From: a virus
Virus record (IMG/VR): IMGVR_UViG_3300047157_000089
Coordinates: 1-37,770 of that record
Direction: 5' to 3' (one strand)
Length of the DNA: 37,770 nucleotides
The notes under the pieces were generated by a model, which saw nothing but the letters and a program-made list of their open reading frames with translations, did not search any database and had not been told where the DNA came from. Positions 1 through 10,000 of the stretch are shown in pieces (position 1 is the stretch's first letter; every line of letters begins with the position of its first letter). A program made the position numbers and the translations under genes.

Positions 1-249
1 ATGGCAGTTAGTTACACAGACAGTTATGATGATTTAGTTTACGTTAGTAACTTTGTAAACTGCGACCATGCTATGAAGTATTATAATGACAACTGTACGG
101 ATGCCAAGATAATGCTTTGTCAACAAGAGAATTTTCTGTATATGCCAATAGGCCATAACAGTGATTCATCATTTGACTTTGAGCCAACAGATAAACAGTC
201 CTGCGGATTCGTAGGAGTTCAGAAACCTAAATTTACGGAGGTAGAATAA
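1..249 (+). CDS. hypothetical protein, 82 aa
   Basis: Open frame from the first base of the window, 82 residues, not recognised. It is acidic and rich in Asp, Asn and Tyr, with five cysteines spread over the chain and no membrane segment or signal peptide. The window opens exactly on an ATG, so the true start could lie upstream and the ribosome-binding site cannot be judged. Its stop overlaps the ATG of the next gene by one base (TAATG), so it is probably translationally coupled within the small-gene operon that leads into nrdJ. Confidence 0.6.
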   Translation: MAVSYTDSYDDLVYVSNFVNCDHAMKYYNDNCTDAKIMLCQQENFLYMPIGHNSDSSFDFEPTDKQSCGFVGVQKPKFTEVE

Positions 250-473
250 TGGGAAAAGGTAGCGGACGTAGACCACAAGAAATAACTGACCAAGAAATGG
301 AGGATGCCTGGAACGCTATCTTTGCTGGACATCCTAATGAAGACGACTTTGCAAAAGTTAAGAAGGACATTGTAAAGCGTAAAGAAGATGTCATTAAGGA
401 AGATGGCTATGGTAATGAGTTACCTAAAGCTAACGACCCTGACAGATTTGTTGATGACATTGGAGATGCATAA
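249..473 (+). CDS. hypothetical small phage protein, 74 aa
   Basis: Begins MGKGSGRRP, a basic N-terminus common in small phage proteins of unknown function, and continues as a charged, probably helical domain rich in Lys, Asp and Glu. No catalytic motif or membrane segment is visible. Both ends overlap neighbours by one base (TAATG at each junction), which supports expression as part of the operon 1-2688. I do not recognise a specific function. Confidence 0.65.
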   Translation: MGKGSGRRPQEITDQEMEDAWNAIFAGHPNEDDFAKVKKDIVKRKEDVIKEDGYGNELPKANDPDRFVDDIGDA

Positions 474-802
474 TGGCTAAAACATCTCCTACCCAGCGTA
501 CCCTTAAAAGAATGAGAGACAGTGGTGACTATAAATTAGTCCAGGTAGTAGAACACTGGAATCCATTTGGAAGAGTAAGGCAAGACCTCTTTGGTATTGG
601 TGATATATTAGGTATATCTATTACTGGAGAAACCCACTTACTACAGGTAACGTCATATGGAAATATGAATGCCCGTATTAAAAAACTAGAAGACCATGAT
701 TCAACACCTCACCTACGAGATGCCGACTGGGTATTAATTGTAGAAGGATGGAAAAAAGAAAAGAATGGTCGTTATAAATCTTATCAATTTGACTTATCAT
801 AG
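473..802 (+). CDS. PD-(D/E)XK nuclease-like protein, 109 aa
   Basis: The pattern WNPFGRVRQDLFGIGDILG, then LLQVTSYGN and later WVLIVEGWKK, resembles a family of small phage proteins with a restriction-endonuclease-like (VRR-NUC or Holliday-junction-resolvase-like) core. In it the Asp of the DLFGxxD segment and the QVT strand occupy the D...(E/Q)xK positions. Here the second motif reads Q-V-T, not E-x-K, so activity is uncertain. If active it would act on phage or host DNA in recombination or nucleotide scavenging. It sits directly upstream of nrdJ, separated by a strong AGGAGG site, which fits a DNA-metabolism role. The nuclease call rests on remembered family patterns and is inference. Confidence 0.5.
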   Translation: MAKTSPTQRTLKRMRDSGDYKLVQVVEHWNPFGRVRQDLFGIGDILGISITGETHLLQVTSYGNMNARIKKLEDHDSTPHLRDADWVLIVEGWKKEKNGRYKSYQFDLS

Positions 803-812
803 GAGGAAATTT

Positions 813-2688
813 ATGGCAACAAGCTTAGACAACTACCAACGCTTTATTCATACATCAAGGTATGCACGTTATATCCCTGAATTAAAGCGTAGAGAAAATT
901 GGGATGAAACAGTTACTAGACTGACTGACTTTATCCGTAAACATCAACCAGCATTAGGTAAAGACATAGATAAAATACACGATGCTGTATTAAACTTAGA
1001 AGTAATGCCAAGCATGAGGTTATTAATGACAGCAGGTGAGGCCTGTGAGCGTGATAACATATCTGCTTATAATTGTGCATACATTGCAGTAAGCCATAAG
1101 AGAGTATTCTCAGAAATACTATACATATTAATGAACGGAACAGGAGTAGGATTCAGTTGTGAGAGACAAGAGATTGATAAACTACCTAAGCTACCAGAAA
1201 GTATTAATAGTTGTGACGATACTATTGTTGTTGGCGACAGCAAACTTGGGTGGGCGAAGGCGTTTAAAAAACTTCTATCTAGTTTATGGGAAGGTGACAT
1301 ACCGACCATTGACTACTCTCGTGTTAGACCAGCAGGTGCTAGACTTAAAACATTTGGTGGTAGAGCATCAGGGCCTGAGCCATTAAAGAGGTTGTTTGAC
1401 TTTGTTACTGAGTCATTCATTAATGCTAGAGGACGTAAGCTAAACTCTATTAGAAGTACATGACATTGTATGTATGATTGGTGAGATAGTTGTTGTAGGT
1501 GGTGTTAGAAGCGTCAGCTCTTATATCCCTATCTAATCTTACAGACAAACGTATGAGAGAAGCTAAGATAGGTGCTTGGTATAATGAGTACCCCTGGCGT
1601 GGCCTAGCTAATAACAGTGTAGCTTATACAGAGACACCTGACATGGAAGTGTTTATGGAAGAGTGGCTATCGTTAGTAAAGTCTAAGTCTGGTGAGCGTG
1701 GTATCTTTAACAGGGTAGCATCTCAGAAGCAAGCAGAGAAGCAAGGACGAGACCCTAACCTCAGTTATGGCACAAACCCTTGTAGTGAGATTATACTACG
1801 TCCTACGGGCCAGATGTGTAATTTGACCGAGTGTGTTGTACGTGCAAATGATACTCATTCTCATTTACTAGAGAAGGTTAGGCTTGCTACAATATTGGGT
1901 ACTTTTCAATCTACCTTAACTAAGTTTCAATTCTTGTCAGCAGAATGGCTAAAGAATACAGAAGAGGAAAGGTTGTTAGGTGTATCATTAACAGGGATTA
2001 TGGATAATAAGTTTATGGCAAATCCAGACCCTAAATTTTTAGAGGAGCTAAGGGATGAAGCAAGAAGACGAACAAAAAATACGCCAAGCTTCTTGACGTT
2101 CAGGAGTCTGCTTCTATTACTTGTGTTAAGCCAAGTGGTACTGTTAGTCAGCTTGTTGACTCCGCTAGTGGTATTCATAGTAGACATAGTGATTATTATA
2201 TTCGTACTGTTAGAATTGATAAGAAGGATGCTCTTTATGAGTTCCTTAAAGGGAAGGGGGTCGCTGTGAAGATGAAGCATATCGTCCTGACAGCACCGCA
2301 GTCTTTAGCTTTCCTATTAAAAGTCCTAGAGGTAGCATTACACGAGACGATAGAACTGCTCTTGAAGAACTTGAGACGTGGTTAATCTATCAAAGACATT
2401 GGTGTCGATCATAAACCTTCTGTAACGATTAACGTTAGAGAACATGAATGGCTAGAGGTAGGAGCTTGGGTATATAAACACTTTGATGAAATATCAGGGA
2501 TTAGTTTCTTACCACACTCAGACCATAGCTATTTGCAAGCACCATATCAGCAGGTAGATAAGGAAACATTTAGGAAAGCATTAAAGGAAACACCTCAGTT
2601 AATTGAGTTTGAAGAGCTGATTGAGGATGAGGATAACACCGAGAAGCCAGGAGCTAGCTTGTACTGGTATAGCTGTGAAATCACCTAA
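813..2688 (+). CDS. nrdJ: adenosylcobalamin-dependent (class II) ribonucleotide reductase, frame-broken
   Basis: Would reduce ribonucleotides to deoxyribonucleotides with coenzyme B12, feeding phage DNA synthesis. The start at 813 follows a perfect AGGAGG at 801-806. Joined frames give about 620 residues. AYNCAY near residue 85-90 carries the N-terminal redox cysteine; NPCSEI near 1777-1794 carries the thiyl-radical cysteine and catalytic Glu; CNLTE follows; then VKPSGTVS near 2128 and FLPHSDHSYLQAPYQ near 2509. The C-terminal C-x4-C pair is visible as CTGIAC at 2660-2676 if one T missing at 2674/2675 is restored. Frame changes lie near 1450, 1512, 2090, 2268, 2390 and 2650. Both pieces always match the same family, so these look like sequence errors. 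Length and layout fit the monomeric class II type. Confidence 0.9.
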
Positions 2689-2719
2689 AAAGTGTGTACC
2701 CAAACTACACACTCTACCT

Positions 2720-2741
2720 AACCCTTTGATTTTAAAGGGTT
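2720..2741 (+). terminator. hairpin terminator after nrdJ
   Basis: Perfect 8-bp inverted repeat AACCCTTT / AAAGGGTT around a six-base GATTTT loop, 31 bases after the nrdJ stop. It is followed by TTAG and not a long T run, so it is a weak intrinsic terminator or an RNA-processing hairpin. Its place between an operon end and a promoter motif supports a transcription boundary. Confidence 0.55.
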
Positions 2742-2757
2742 TAGAGGGTTAGTTGTA

Positions 2758-2774
2758 AATTAACCATTAGTAGT
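2758..2774 (+). promoter_or_regulatory. candidate phage RNA polymerase promoter (T3-like), copy 1
   Basis: The 17-mer AATTAACCATTAGTAGT occurs here and again, identically, at 31994-32010; both copies are intergenic and ahead of operons. It begins with the same AATTAACC as the bacteriophage T3 late promoter (AATTAACCCTCACTAAAGG) and is followed by a purine-rich AGGAAGGGA that resembles a T7/T3 initial transcribed sequence. This copy would drive the late block starting with pqqA and terS. No RNA polymerase gene is in the window, so the cognate enzyme is inferred. Confidence 0.6.
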
Positions 2775-2790
2775 AGGAAGGGACATCAAC

Positions 2791-2814
2791 GATAGACTTG
2801 CATAGCTCTCTATC
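2791..2814 (+). other. leader hairpin in the late transcript
   Basis: GATAGA (2791-2796) pairs with TCTATC (2809-2814) around a 12-base loop inside the leader between the promoter motif and pqqA. A run of six T follows at about 2826. It could be an RNase III-type processing or stability hairpin of the late mRNA, as T7-like phages use, or a weak attenuator. Only the inverted repeat is observed. Confidence 0.3.
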
Positions 2815-2854
2815 TGAACTTGTTATTTTTTAACGATTATAAAGGAATAACATT

Positions 2855-2926
2855 ATGTGGACAACACCAGCAGCAACAGAAATGAGATTTGGTTTTGAAG
2901 TAACAATGTATGTAATGAATCGATAA
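2855..2926 (+). CDS. pqqA: PqqA-like coenzyme PQQ precursor peptide, 23 aa
   Basis: A 23-codon gene starting MWTTPAATE and continuing R-F-G-F-E-V-T-M-Y, ending N-R. Bacterial PqqA peptides are 22-29 residues long, start M-W-x-x-P-A, contain the E-V-T-x-Y core and often end N-R. The Glu and Tyr that PqqE crosslinks to make PQQ are residues 15 and 19 in the Klebsiella-type peptide, and here Glu and Tyr are at exactly 15 and 19. An AAGGA site lies eight bases upstream. The gene heads the late operon, between the T3-like promoter and terS. No pqqB-E gene is seen in the window, so the peptide would feed host enzymes. It is below the usual gene-caller length limit and easily missed. Identity rests on motif and length; function in the phage is inferred. 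Confidence 0.82.
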   Translation: MWTTPAATEMRFGFEVTMYVMNR

Positions 2927-3067
2927 ACAACCGCAGTACAATCTAATCCCAGGGGATGGTTTACGGTCCCAAAGGAACTAATCCGGATTAATATCGGAGC
3001 CCCCTCTTTACACTGGCTCTTTCCTTCTCCTGAGCAGTTTAAAAGCCCCACTTACATAGGAAATATT
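2927..3067 (+). other. spacer between pqqA and terS, open in frame, hairpin-rich
   Basis: 141 bases (47 codons) without a stop in the frame shared by pqqA and terS, so both genes and the spacer are in one frame, separated only by the pqqA TAA. It is visibly richer in G+C than its flanks and holds short inverted repeats: GGGA/TCCC (2950-2970 region), the palindrome AATCCGGATT, and GAGCC/GGCTC around 2997-3020. It may be a structured leader of terS or untranslated mRNA. The terS start with GGAAA upstream at 3068 does not need it. No function can be assigned. Confidence 0.4.
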
Positions 3068-3327
3068 ATGGGCGCACCAAAAGGAAACAAAACAGCACTA
3101 AAGAACAATAGAGTTTGGGGTAAGAGTAGTTAAAAAACTAGCAGTTCAAGAAGATTATAAAAGAATACATAAGGTAGCTGAAGCTTTATTCAGAAAAGCT
3201 GAAGATGGAGATATTATCAGCAATCAAAGAACTTGGAGACAGAATAGATGGAAAAGCAGAACAAACAATCAGTGGAGACTCAGACCAACCAATCACAATC
3301 GTTGTCAAAACAGGAATTGACGAGTGA
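3068..3327 (+). CDS. terS: terminase small subunit-like protein, frame-broken
   Basis: Starts MGAPKGNKTALKNNR, the Gly-Ala-Pro-Lys-Gly-Asn opening common in phage proteins that precede terL. After one frame change near 3120 it continues as a helical basic segment (KKLAVQEDYKRIHKV) and ends ISAIKELGDRIDGKAEQ followed by a short acidic tail. The ending is typical of small DNA-binding proteins annotated as terminase small subunits. About 86 residues. Small subunits recognise the packaging site and regulate TerL. The call depends largely on the position directly before terL. The stop TGA at 3325-3327 abuts the terL start region. Confidence 0.65.
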
Positions 3328-3328
3328 C

Positions 3329-4636
3329 ATGAGGTATTGGAAACAGACACAGAAGTATTGTCAACAGGTTACGAACCTAGAGAACCTCAAAAAGAAATCC
3401 ACAAAGCAGTTAAAGACAACAGCTGGACAGTGTGCAGTCGCACATCGAGAATGGGTAAAACAGTTGTGCAATCAATCAGCTCATACATTCAGCACTTAAA
3501 TGTGAGAAGAAAAATCCTCAGTTCGCATATATTGCGCCTACTTACGGCCAAGCAAAGCGTATCGCATGGAACTATCTTGTTGACTATACTCGACCCTCTT
3601 GGTGGCACTGCTAACGTAAGTGAGCTTCGTGTTGACTTTATGGGAAGGCGTATTAGCCTTTATGGCGCTGACAATCCTGACTCTATTAGGGGTATATATC
3701 TTGATGGTGTCGTTATTGACGAAATTGGTGATGTACATCCTAGCTTATTTACAGAAGTTATAAGACCAGCTCTTATCTGATAGACTAGGATGGGCATTAT
3801 TCATTGGCACACCTAAAGGTGCTAACCACTTCAAAGAGCTAAGAGACTTTGCAGATGATGACTCTAACGATGGTTGGACTTTACGAGAGTTTAAAGCAAG
3901 CGAGACAACCTTATAGCACAAACAGAATTAGAAGATGCTCGTAAAGCTATGGGCGATAACAAATACGAACAAGAATTTGAAGTATCCTTCGATAGTCCTA
4001 TCGTTGGTTCTTACTATGGTGAGATACTTAAAGATATAACATCTAGAAATCACATACGAGACATCCCAACAGAAGCTTCTACACAAAAGTTTACAGCATG
4101 GGATTTAGGAATTTCTGATAGTACCTCCATTTGGGTCTGCGAGACATAGGAGGTGAGGTCAGAATAATGGATTATTATGAGAATCATGGACAAGTCTTGA
4201 CCACTATGTTGCTTGGTTAGATGAGAACGGGTATAGAGATTATGTCCACATACTTCCACATGATGTACAGGTTAGAGAGCTACAGACAGGTAAATCCAGG
4301 TATGAGTTCCTAACGGATGCTGGTCTTAACATAGACATATGTCCTAAACACTCAGTAGAAGATGGCATCATAGCAGTAAGGAAGATGCTACCCACTACAT
4401 GGTTCAACAAAGACACCACTAAGTTTGGTGTAGAATGTCTCAGAAACTATCGTAGAGTATTTAACGAGAAACTTAACGTATACCAAGAGAAACCATTACA
4501 CGATTGGAGCATCTCATTGTGCAGATGCTCTAGCGCAATGGGTATAGACACAACAGGAACAATAACAAGAACTAACTGGTCTAAGCCATACGAAAGTACA
4601 TACGATGGTGAATCATATAAGAACCAGTACCTATGA
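3329..4636 (+). CDS. terL: terminase large subunit, frame-broken
   Basis: DNA-packaging motor ATPase and nuclease. Joined frames read ETDTEVLSTGYEPREPQKEI, then a Walker A region AHRRMGKT (3440-3465, split between two frames), an AYIAPTYGQAKRIAW segment, Walker B GVVIDEIGD near 3700-3730 and FIGTPKG near 3800. The nuclease half has FTAWDLGISDSTS (4090-4130) and HCADALAQW (4515-4550), which supply the acidic metal ligands. About 435 residues, a normal size. There are at least six frame changes (near 3449, 3467, 3593, 3775, 3913, 4150-4190, 4515, 4550). The start is uncertain: the ATG at 3329 is out of frame with the first coding piece, and a TTG lies at 3337. The stop overlaps the next gene by four bases. 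Confidence 0.88.
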
Positions 4637-4851
4637 TTAATACTGTAAAATGGTTCGGTAGTATCGTTATTATTATCTCAATGATACTCACTGCTAGTAA
4701 CATATACCCATATAACCTATACACTGCTATCCCAGGAACACTTGCATGGATATATGTATCATGTAAATGGGATGACAAGTCACTAATAGCTATGAACTTC
4801 GTAGCACTCACAATATACTTACTTGGAATAGCTAATTATTTAGCTCTCTAA
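4633..4851 (+). CDS. small integral membrane protein, 72 aa
   Basis: Starts in an ATGA overlap with the terL stop. Three hydrophobic stretches are visible at about residues 5-21, 28-43 and 52-70, with a central NIYPYNLYTAIPGTLAWIYV and a W-D-D-K-S-L-I-A-M-N segment. That pattern occurs in small three-helix membrane proteins found in marine phages and bacteria (DUF6552-like, from memory). No known enzymatic motif. Lying between terL and portal, it is co-transcribed with packaging genes. It could be a membrane-active lysis or takeover protein, but nothing shows this directly. Confidence 0.7.
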   Translation: MINTVKWFGSIVIIISMILTASNIYPYNLYTAIPGTLAWIYVSCKWDDKSLIAMNFVALTIYLLGIANYLAL

Positions 4852-4936
4852 GCGATTAAAATCATTCAAGGTAGGGTAACATACCCTAAATCAACACAGG
4901 CTCTTAAAATGCGTTAGAGCGAATATTAGCTAAAAA
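4847..4936 (+). repeat. duplicated intergenic element, copy A (before portal)
   Basis: Aligns over about 90 bases to 12230-12330. Shared blocks in order: GCGATTAAAAT, a GTAGGGTA block, CTAAATCAACACAGG (15 identical bases), a CTTA-rich patch, and AGC-AATAT-AGC. In this copy TAGGGTA/TACCCTA forms a clean 7-bp hairpin with an ACA loop (4872-4888), which is not preserved in copy B. It fills most of the 139-base gap between the membrane protein and the portal. Role unknown: promoter, processing site or translational leader are all possible. Confidence 0.6.
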
Positions 4937-4990
4937 AAACCCTTATAAATCAAGCACTTACAGAAGGCAAATAAAAGAGACAAACACCAT

Positions 4991-7076
4991 ATGAACATGA
5001 CAGAAGAACAACTAAAGGCGCTACTAGATAATTATATAGATGACAGCCAAAATGCTTACCAAGAAGTAGAAGTGACGTACAGAAGGCTACAGACTATTAC
5101 TTAGGTAGAGCCTTATGGTAATGAAGTAGCAGGTAAGTCTAGTGTAACCACTCGTGAAGTAGCAGAGGCTGTTGATGGAGCGTTACCCCAGCTCCTAAAA
5201 TATTTACACAATCAGTTGATGTTGTTGAGTTTACACCACAGAATGATGGTGATGCTACAGTAGCAGAGAATGTCACACAGTATGTCAATCATATATTTAA
5301 TAAGGACAATCCAGGTGCTATTATCATGCACAACTGGTTCTGGGATGCACTCGTCAACAAGGTAGGGATCGTTAAAGCTTATTGGGATGTAGAAGCAAGA
5401 TGCTAATGAAGAAGAATACTTTGGGTTAAGCCAAGATGAATTAGCTATGCTAATGCAAGAGCCTAGCGTTGAGATAGTAGAACAAGAAGAGTTATGGGTG
5501 AGCCTATACCAGTAGGTGTAGACCCTATGACTGGTGAGCCACTAATACAACCAAGCACCAATGCACTTATAACGTTAAGCTAAAGAAAACAGTAGATGCT
5601 AGTCAGTGTAAAGATAGAGAATGTAAGCACTACAGAGTTCATGATAGATAGACATGCTGATTGTATAGATGATGCAAGGTTTGTAGCTCAACGTAAGATG
5701 CTAACAAGATCAGAGTTAGTAGCTATGGGTTACGATAAGAATATAGTTGATGAGCTTAAACAGATGATGAGTAGGATTATGTTGATGGTTTAATTCAACA
5801 CATTAACAGATGTAAACAACACAGACCCAATCACAAGACCTAATAGCTTACTATGAGTGTTATATAGATATAGGTGATGAAGATGGTATAGCTAAGAAGC
5901 ACAGAATATGTTACGCAAGTAAACAGATACTAAGTGATGAAGAGATAGACTATGTACCATTCTATTCTCTATGTCCATTCCCAGTACCTCATACATTCTA
6001 TGGTCAGTCTATGGCTGATAGAACTATGGACTACAGTTCATTAAGTCTACCATTACCCGACAAATGCTAGACAACCTTATACTAACTAACAACAGTAGAG
6101 TTGGTGCAGTAGAAGGCCAGGTAAACTTAGATGACTTACTTAACTCAACAGCTGGTGGCATTATTAGGATGAAGAATCCTAATGCTATCGTACCTATGAC
6201 AAGTACAATCATCAGCTGGTCAATCATTCCCTATGCTTGAATACTTAGATGGTGTACAAGCTAAGAGAACAGGTGTATCAGATATGAATCAAGGCTTAGA
6301 TGCTAATGTCTTACAGAATGTAAGTCAGCAACTGCAGTAGCTACTATGACAGCACAGTCACAAGGTAAGCTAGAGTTAATAGCTCGTATCTTTGCTGATA
6401 CAGGTGTTAAGAGTCTAATGAAAGGTATATTACATCTTGTATGTAAGTACCAAGATGAACCTAGAGCTATGGCTATCAATGGTAAGCCTATGAACATAGA
6501 CCCAAGAGAATGGGACAACCAATACAATGTAAACATTAATGTAGGTTAGGTAACGGTACAGGTGATGAGAAGATTGCTATGCTACAGATGATACTAGCTA
6601 AACAAGAGCAAGATACAACAGTATGGTCTAGCTAATCCATTAGTTGATCTAAAACAATACAGAGAAACACTTGCTAAGTTCATTAACGCTTCAGGTTACG
6701 AGATGATGCACAGTTCATTAAAGAGATAGATGATGCCAAGATGGCAACAAGTAATGCAAGCTGATGCACAAGCAAGATAAGACACCACCTGAAGTAAAAG
6801 CATGCACAGGCCATTGCTAAGGCAGAGATGGAAAAGCTCAGATGAAAGCACAGACTGATGCACAAGCACAACAGTTGAAGATGCAAGAGTTACAGATGAA
6901 AGTACAAATGGAACAACAAGAACTAGAGTAGATAAGCAACAACAAGAAATAGATAGCAGCTAAAGAGTTACTGAAGATACAACAAGAGAGAGCTAAGTTA
7001 GACAGACAAGGTGAGTGCTGATGATATGAAGAACATGATACAAGCCGTTGATAAGATTGCTAAGATAAATGGCTAG
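4991..7076 (+). CDS. P22-type portal protein, heavily frame-broken
   Basis: Twelve-fold ring at the capsid vertex through which DNA enters and leaves. Joined frames give about 690 residues: YYLGRAYGNEVAGKS, REVAEAVDGALPQLLKIF, FTPQNDGDATVAENVTQYVN, ALVNKVGIVKAYWD, PTEFMIDRHADCIDDARFVA, PFYSLCPFPVPHTFYGQSMAD and DMNQGLDANVLQNV. The spacing fits the P22 gp1 portal family. The last 130 residues are Gln/Ala/Lys-rich and helical, as in the P22 portal barrel. At least ten frame changes interrupt it, far more than in neighbouring genes. The stop overlaps the start of the next gene. The late position after terL is the usual one. Confidence 0.85.
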
Positions 7077-10000
7077 GGGACAGCTAACTAAAGAGCTTAT
7101 TGATAATGCTGGGAATGTTGCTGATAAAGTAGCTGACTGGTTGCGTAAAGATAAGGAAGCACAACAAGAAGCTGTTATTCGTTTAGGCTTAGGCCCTGAT
7201 AACACAGCATCAGATAGAGCTAAGGCAATGGGGATTGATATAGATAGTCCTGAATATCATACAACTGACCTTGAAGGTAGGTTAGGTATTGAGGCTGATG
7301 GATTTAAAAACTATGATACAGCAGCAAAAACTTTCTACATTTAGATGAAGCAATGAAAAAATCCAAAGCTTCTGATAGAGATAGGTATTTAACATTAGAC
7401 GATTTAAAAGAGAGTGATTTTGATGCTGATGGAAATATAATAGGCTTTGAGAATGATGCTTTAAGGTCTTATTACAACAAAGGTAACTACACTTCTAACA
7501 AACCATTTTCATCAGAAATGACAGCACAAGTAAGTCCGTTTGAGGACCTAGATATACATTTCCATTAGTTATTAACAAATCTAAACACTTTGATTATACT
7601 AACCCAGAACATGTGAAAGACTTAATGACACCAAGACCTGATAAGTCTACATGGTCAGAGATATTCCCTGATGAGTTTGGAACTGGTGAAGTAAATCCAT
7701 TAGACCTAGAAAGAATACAAAAAGGTCAGCATAATGTTATGGAAGATTTCATTACACAAATGAATATGAAGAAAAGAGGTTACACTGGCACTAACATGAA
7801 AGAGCCAAGCAACCATGACTTTGATAATGCTACAACAACTGTAACATTTAAGCCAGAGTTATTTAGAAGTCCATTAGCTCACTTCAATCCTAAGTATGCT
7901 GGTATTGGTGGAGCTGGTGCTATATTATCTACTAATCTAATGGCTAGTCCTAACGATATAGACTTAGCTCAGGGTATTCACGATAGAGCAAACGAGAGAA
8001 GACAAGGGCCATCTCCTGATGAGATGATAACCAAGCTAAACCAAAAGAGGACTGAAGACCTATATGATTATTCACAAGATAATTACTTAGGTAACTACGT
8101 CCCTGGCACTAACAAACCATACTTACGAGGTGGTAGAGATTCACAAGACTACAGCTATGGTGGACAGTTGGGTATACCTAACTCACCAGAAGCATTAGCA
8201 CAACAAAGATTCTATAATGAACATACCTATCCTGGCATGGCAGGTGTAAGAGGTATCGGTGATACTCTTAACTCTATAGTTGATAAAGAAAAAGAACTGA
8301 TAGCAGATAGTCCAAAAGAATACACAGGTATTAGTTGGTTAGATAGGAATCCAATGCTAGATGAGGGTGAGAGAGGTACTGGCGTTGCTGAGTTCCTTAT
8401 AGGTGAGGGCGGTGACTTCTTTGATACACTCGGTAACTCACAAGAGACAACAGGTACACAACAGCTTGATGCTGGAATGTTGTTTGTAGACTTACTGTCT
8501 GGCGGTTCAACTAAAGTAGCAAGAAAGTTTGGCCAAACACTATACGATACACTAGATGGTACATATATAAACAAAGGCTTTGATAAGCTAGAAGACATAG
8601 GTGGTAAGATTGCAGATTTTGGTGGTGATGTATTAGAGGCAGGTAAGTCTGGTGCTATGGTAGTAGGTAAGGGTGTTGATGATGCACTTAGAGCTACATT
8701 CCCTCCAGGTGGTGGTGGCACACCTCAATTAGCTCCTGCTAATGCTACAATAGAAAGCCTAGTTAAAGACATAGAGAAGCCTAAGCCAACAAGACAAGAA
8801 CCATTAAAGGCTGATATACCATTAGATGATACTGGTTTAAATCCAGTAACAGGTGTTCAGGTAGTAGCTCCAAGAGTAGCATCAGACTTCTTAGATGAAG
8901 TAAACAATGCAGTCAAAGAAAAAGAGAAGCAGTTAGACAGACCATTAACAGAAGATGAGATGGCTGATGTTAGAGACAATGTTACCTTTGATAGATACAA
9001 GGACAAAGACTTTAGAGTAGCTGATGGCTTAAAAGAAGATGAGGTGCTAAGGCTAAACTCAGAGGGCAGGTTAGTAAAGCAGATAGTAGACAAGACAGAA
9101 ACAAAAGATATATTTGAATTGCTACCCAGAAAATCTAATACACTATCTAACGATGGTGTTGTGTTAGCTAATGACTTTAAGGATAGACCTATAGGTGATA
9201 ATCCCTGGGAGTTAGTCTTTGAAGAAGGGCCTGTAGGTACAGAGATAAAGCTTTCCGATGCTATTGCTAATGGTGCAACAGAAGAACAAGTAGGCAAATC
9301 ATTATTAGATAAGACTAAAATTAATGAGGTGTTTCCTGCAATACCTAAAGACATGGCTAACAGCAAGAACCCACAAGAGGTAGCTGATTTCTTTAGGGAA
9401 ACATACAGAGGACACAATGGAACTGGTATGGCTAGTATTTACCAGTCAGCTAAGGGTAGACAGAATATACAACTTAATAGAAATGTAGAGGTTGTTAATG
9501 CTGTTGCTGATATGAGAAGGTTAGACATAGAAGATGGTGGCAGTAGATTAAAACCAACTATCCAAGAGATTGAAGATAAGATTAACTTTAACCTAAGAAG
9601 TGGATGGCTTTCTTTGGCGGATGGTGATACACCTATCACATCAATCAAGCAATTAAAAGAAGAGGTGTCAGAGAAACAGTTTGCTGGTATCATGCACAAG
9701 CTAACCCATCATGCTAAGAGTGATGTATTACGCAACAACCTAGCAAAACACCTGGACAATAACCCACAACTAAGAAACAAACCTGTACCTGGTGATGACT
9801 TAGACCCACTATCTAAACAAACAAACTTTGAGATAGATGGTGTTCCAGTTGGTAAGATAATACAGAAGCTAGACACACAACTTAACGATAAGTTAAAAGA
9901 TATAGCAGATAAGGCTGGTATAACTACTGGCGAAGAGTTAACTGATAGCATTAAAGTTAGACAGCTTAGGAGTCTGTTTAGAAAGTATGCTGACTTAGTT

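Noticed and set aside
2830-3051. Minus-strand 73-codon open frame over pqqA and the spacer
   Set aside because: It runs antisense to the promoter-pqqA-terS layout, has no good ribosome-binding site, and every other supported gene is on the + strand.
4847-4936. Cobalamin, preQ1 or glutamine riboswitch for the duplicated element
   Set aside because: I could not match any of their conserved cores, and the downstream genes are portal and scaffold, not metabolic genes.
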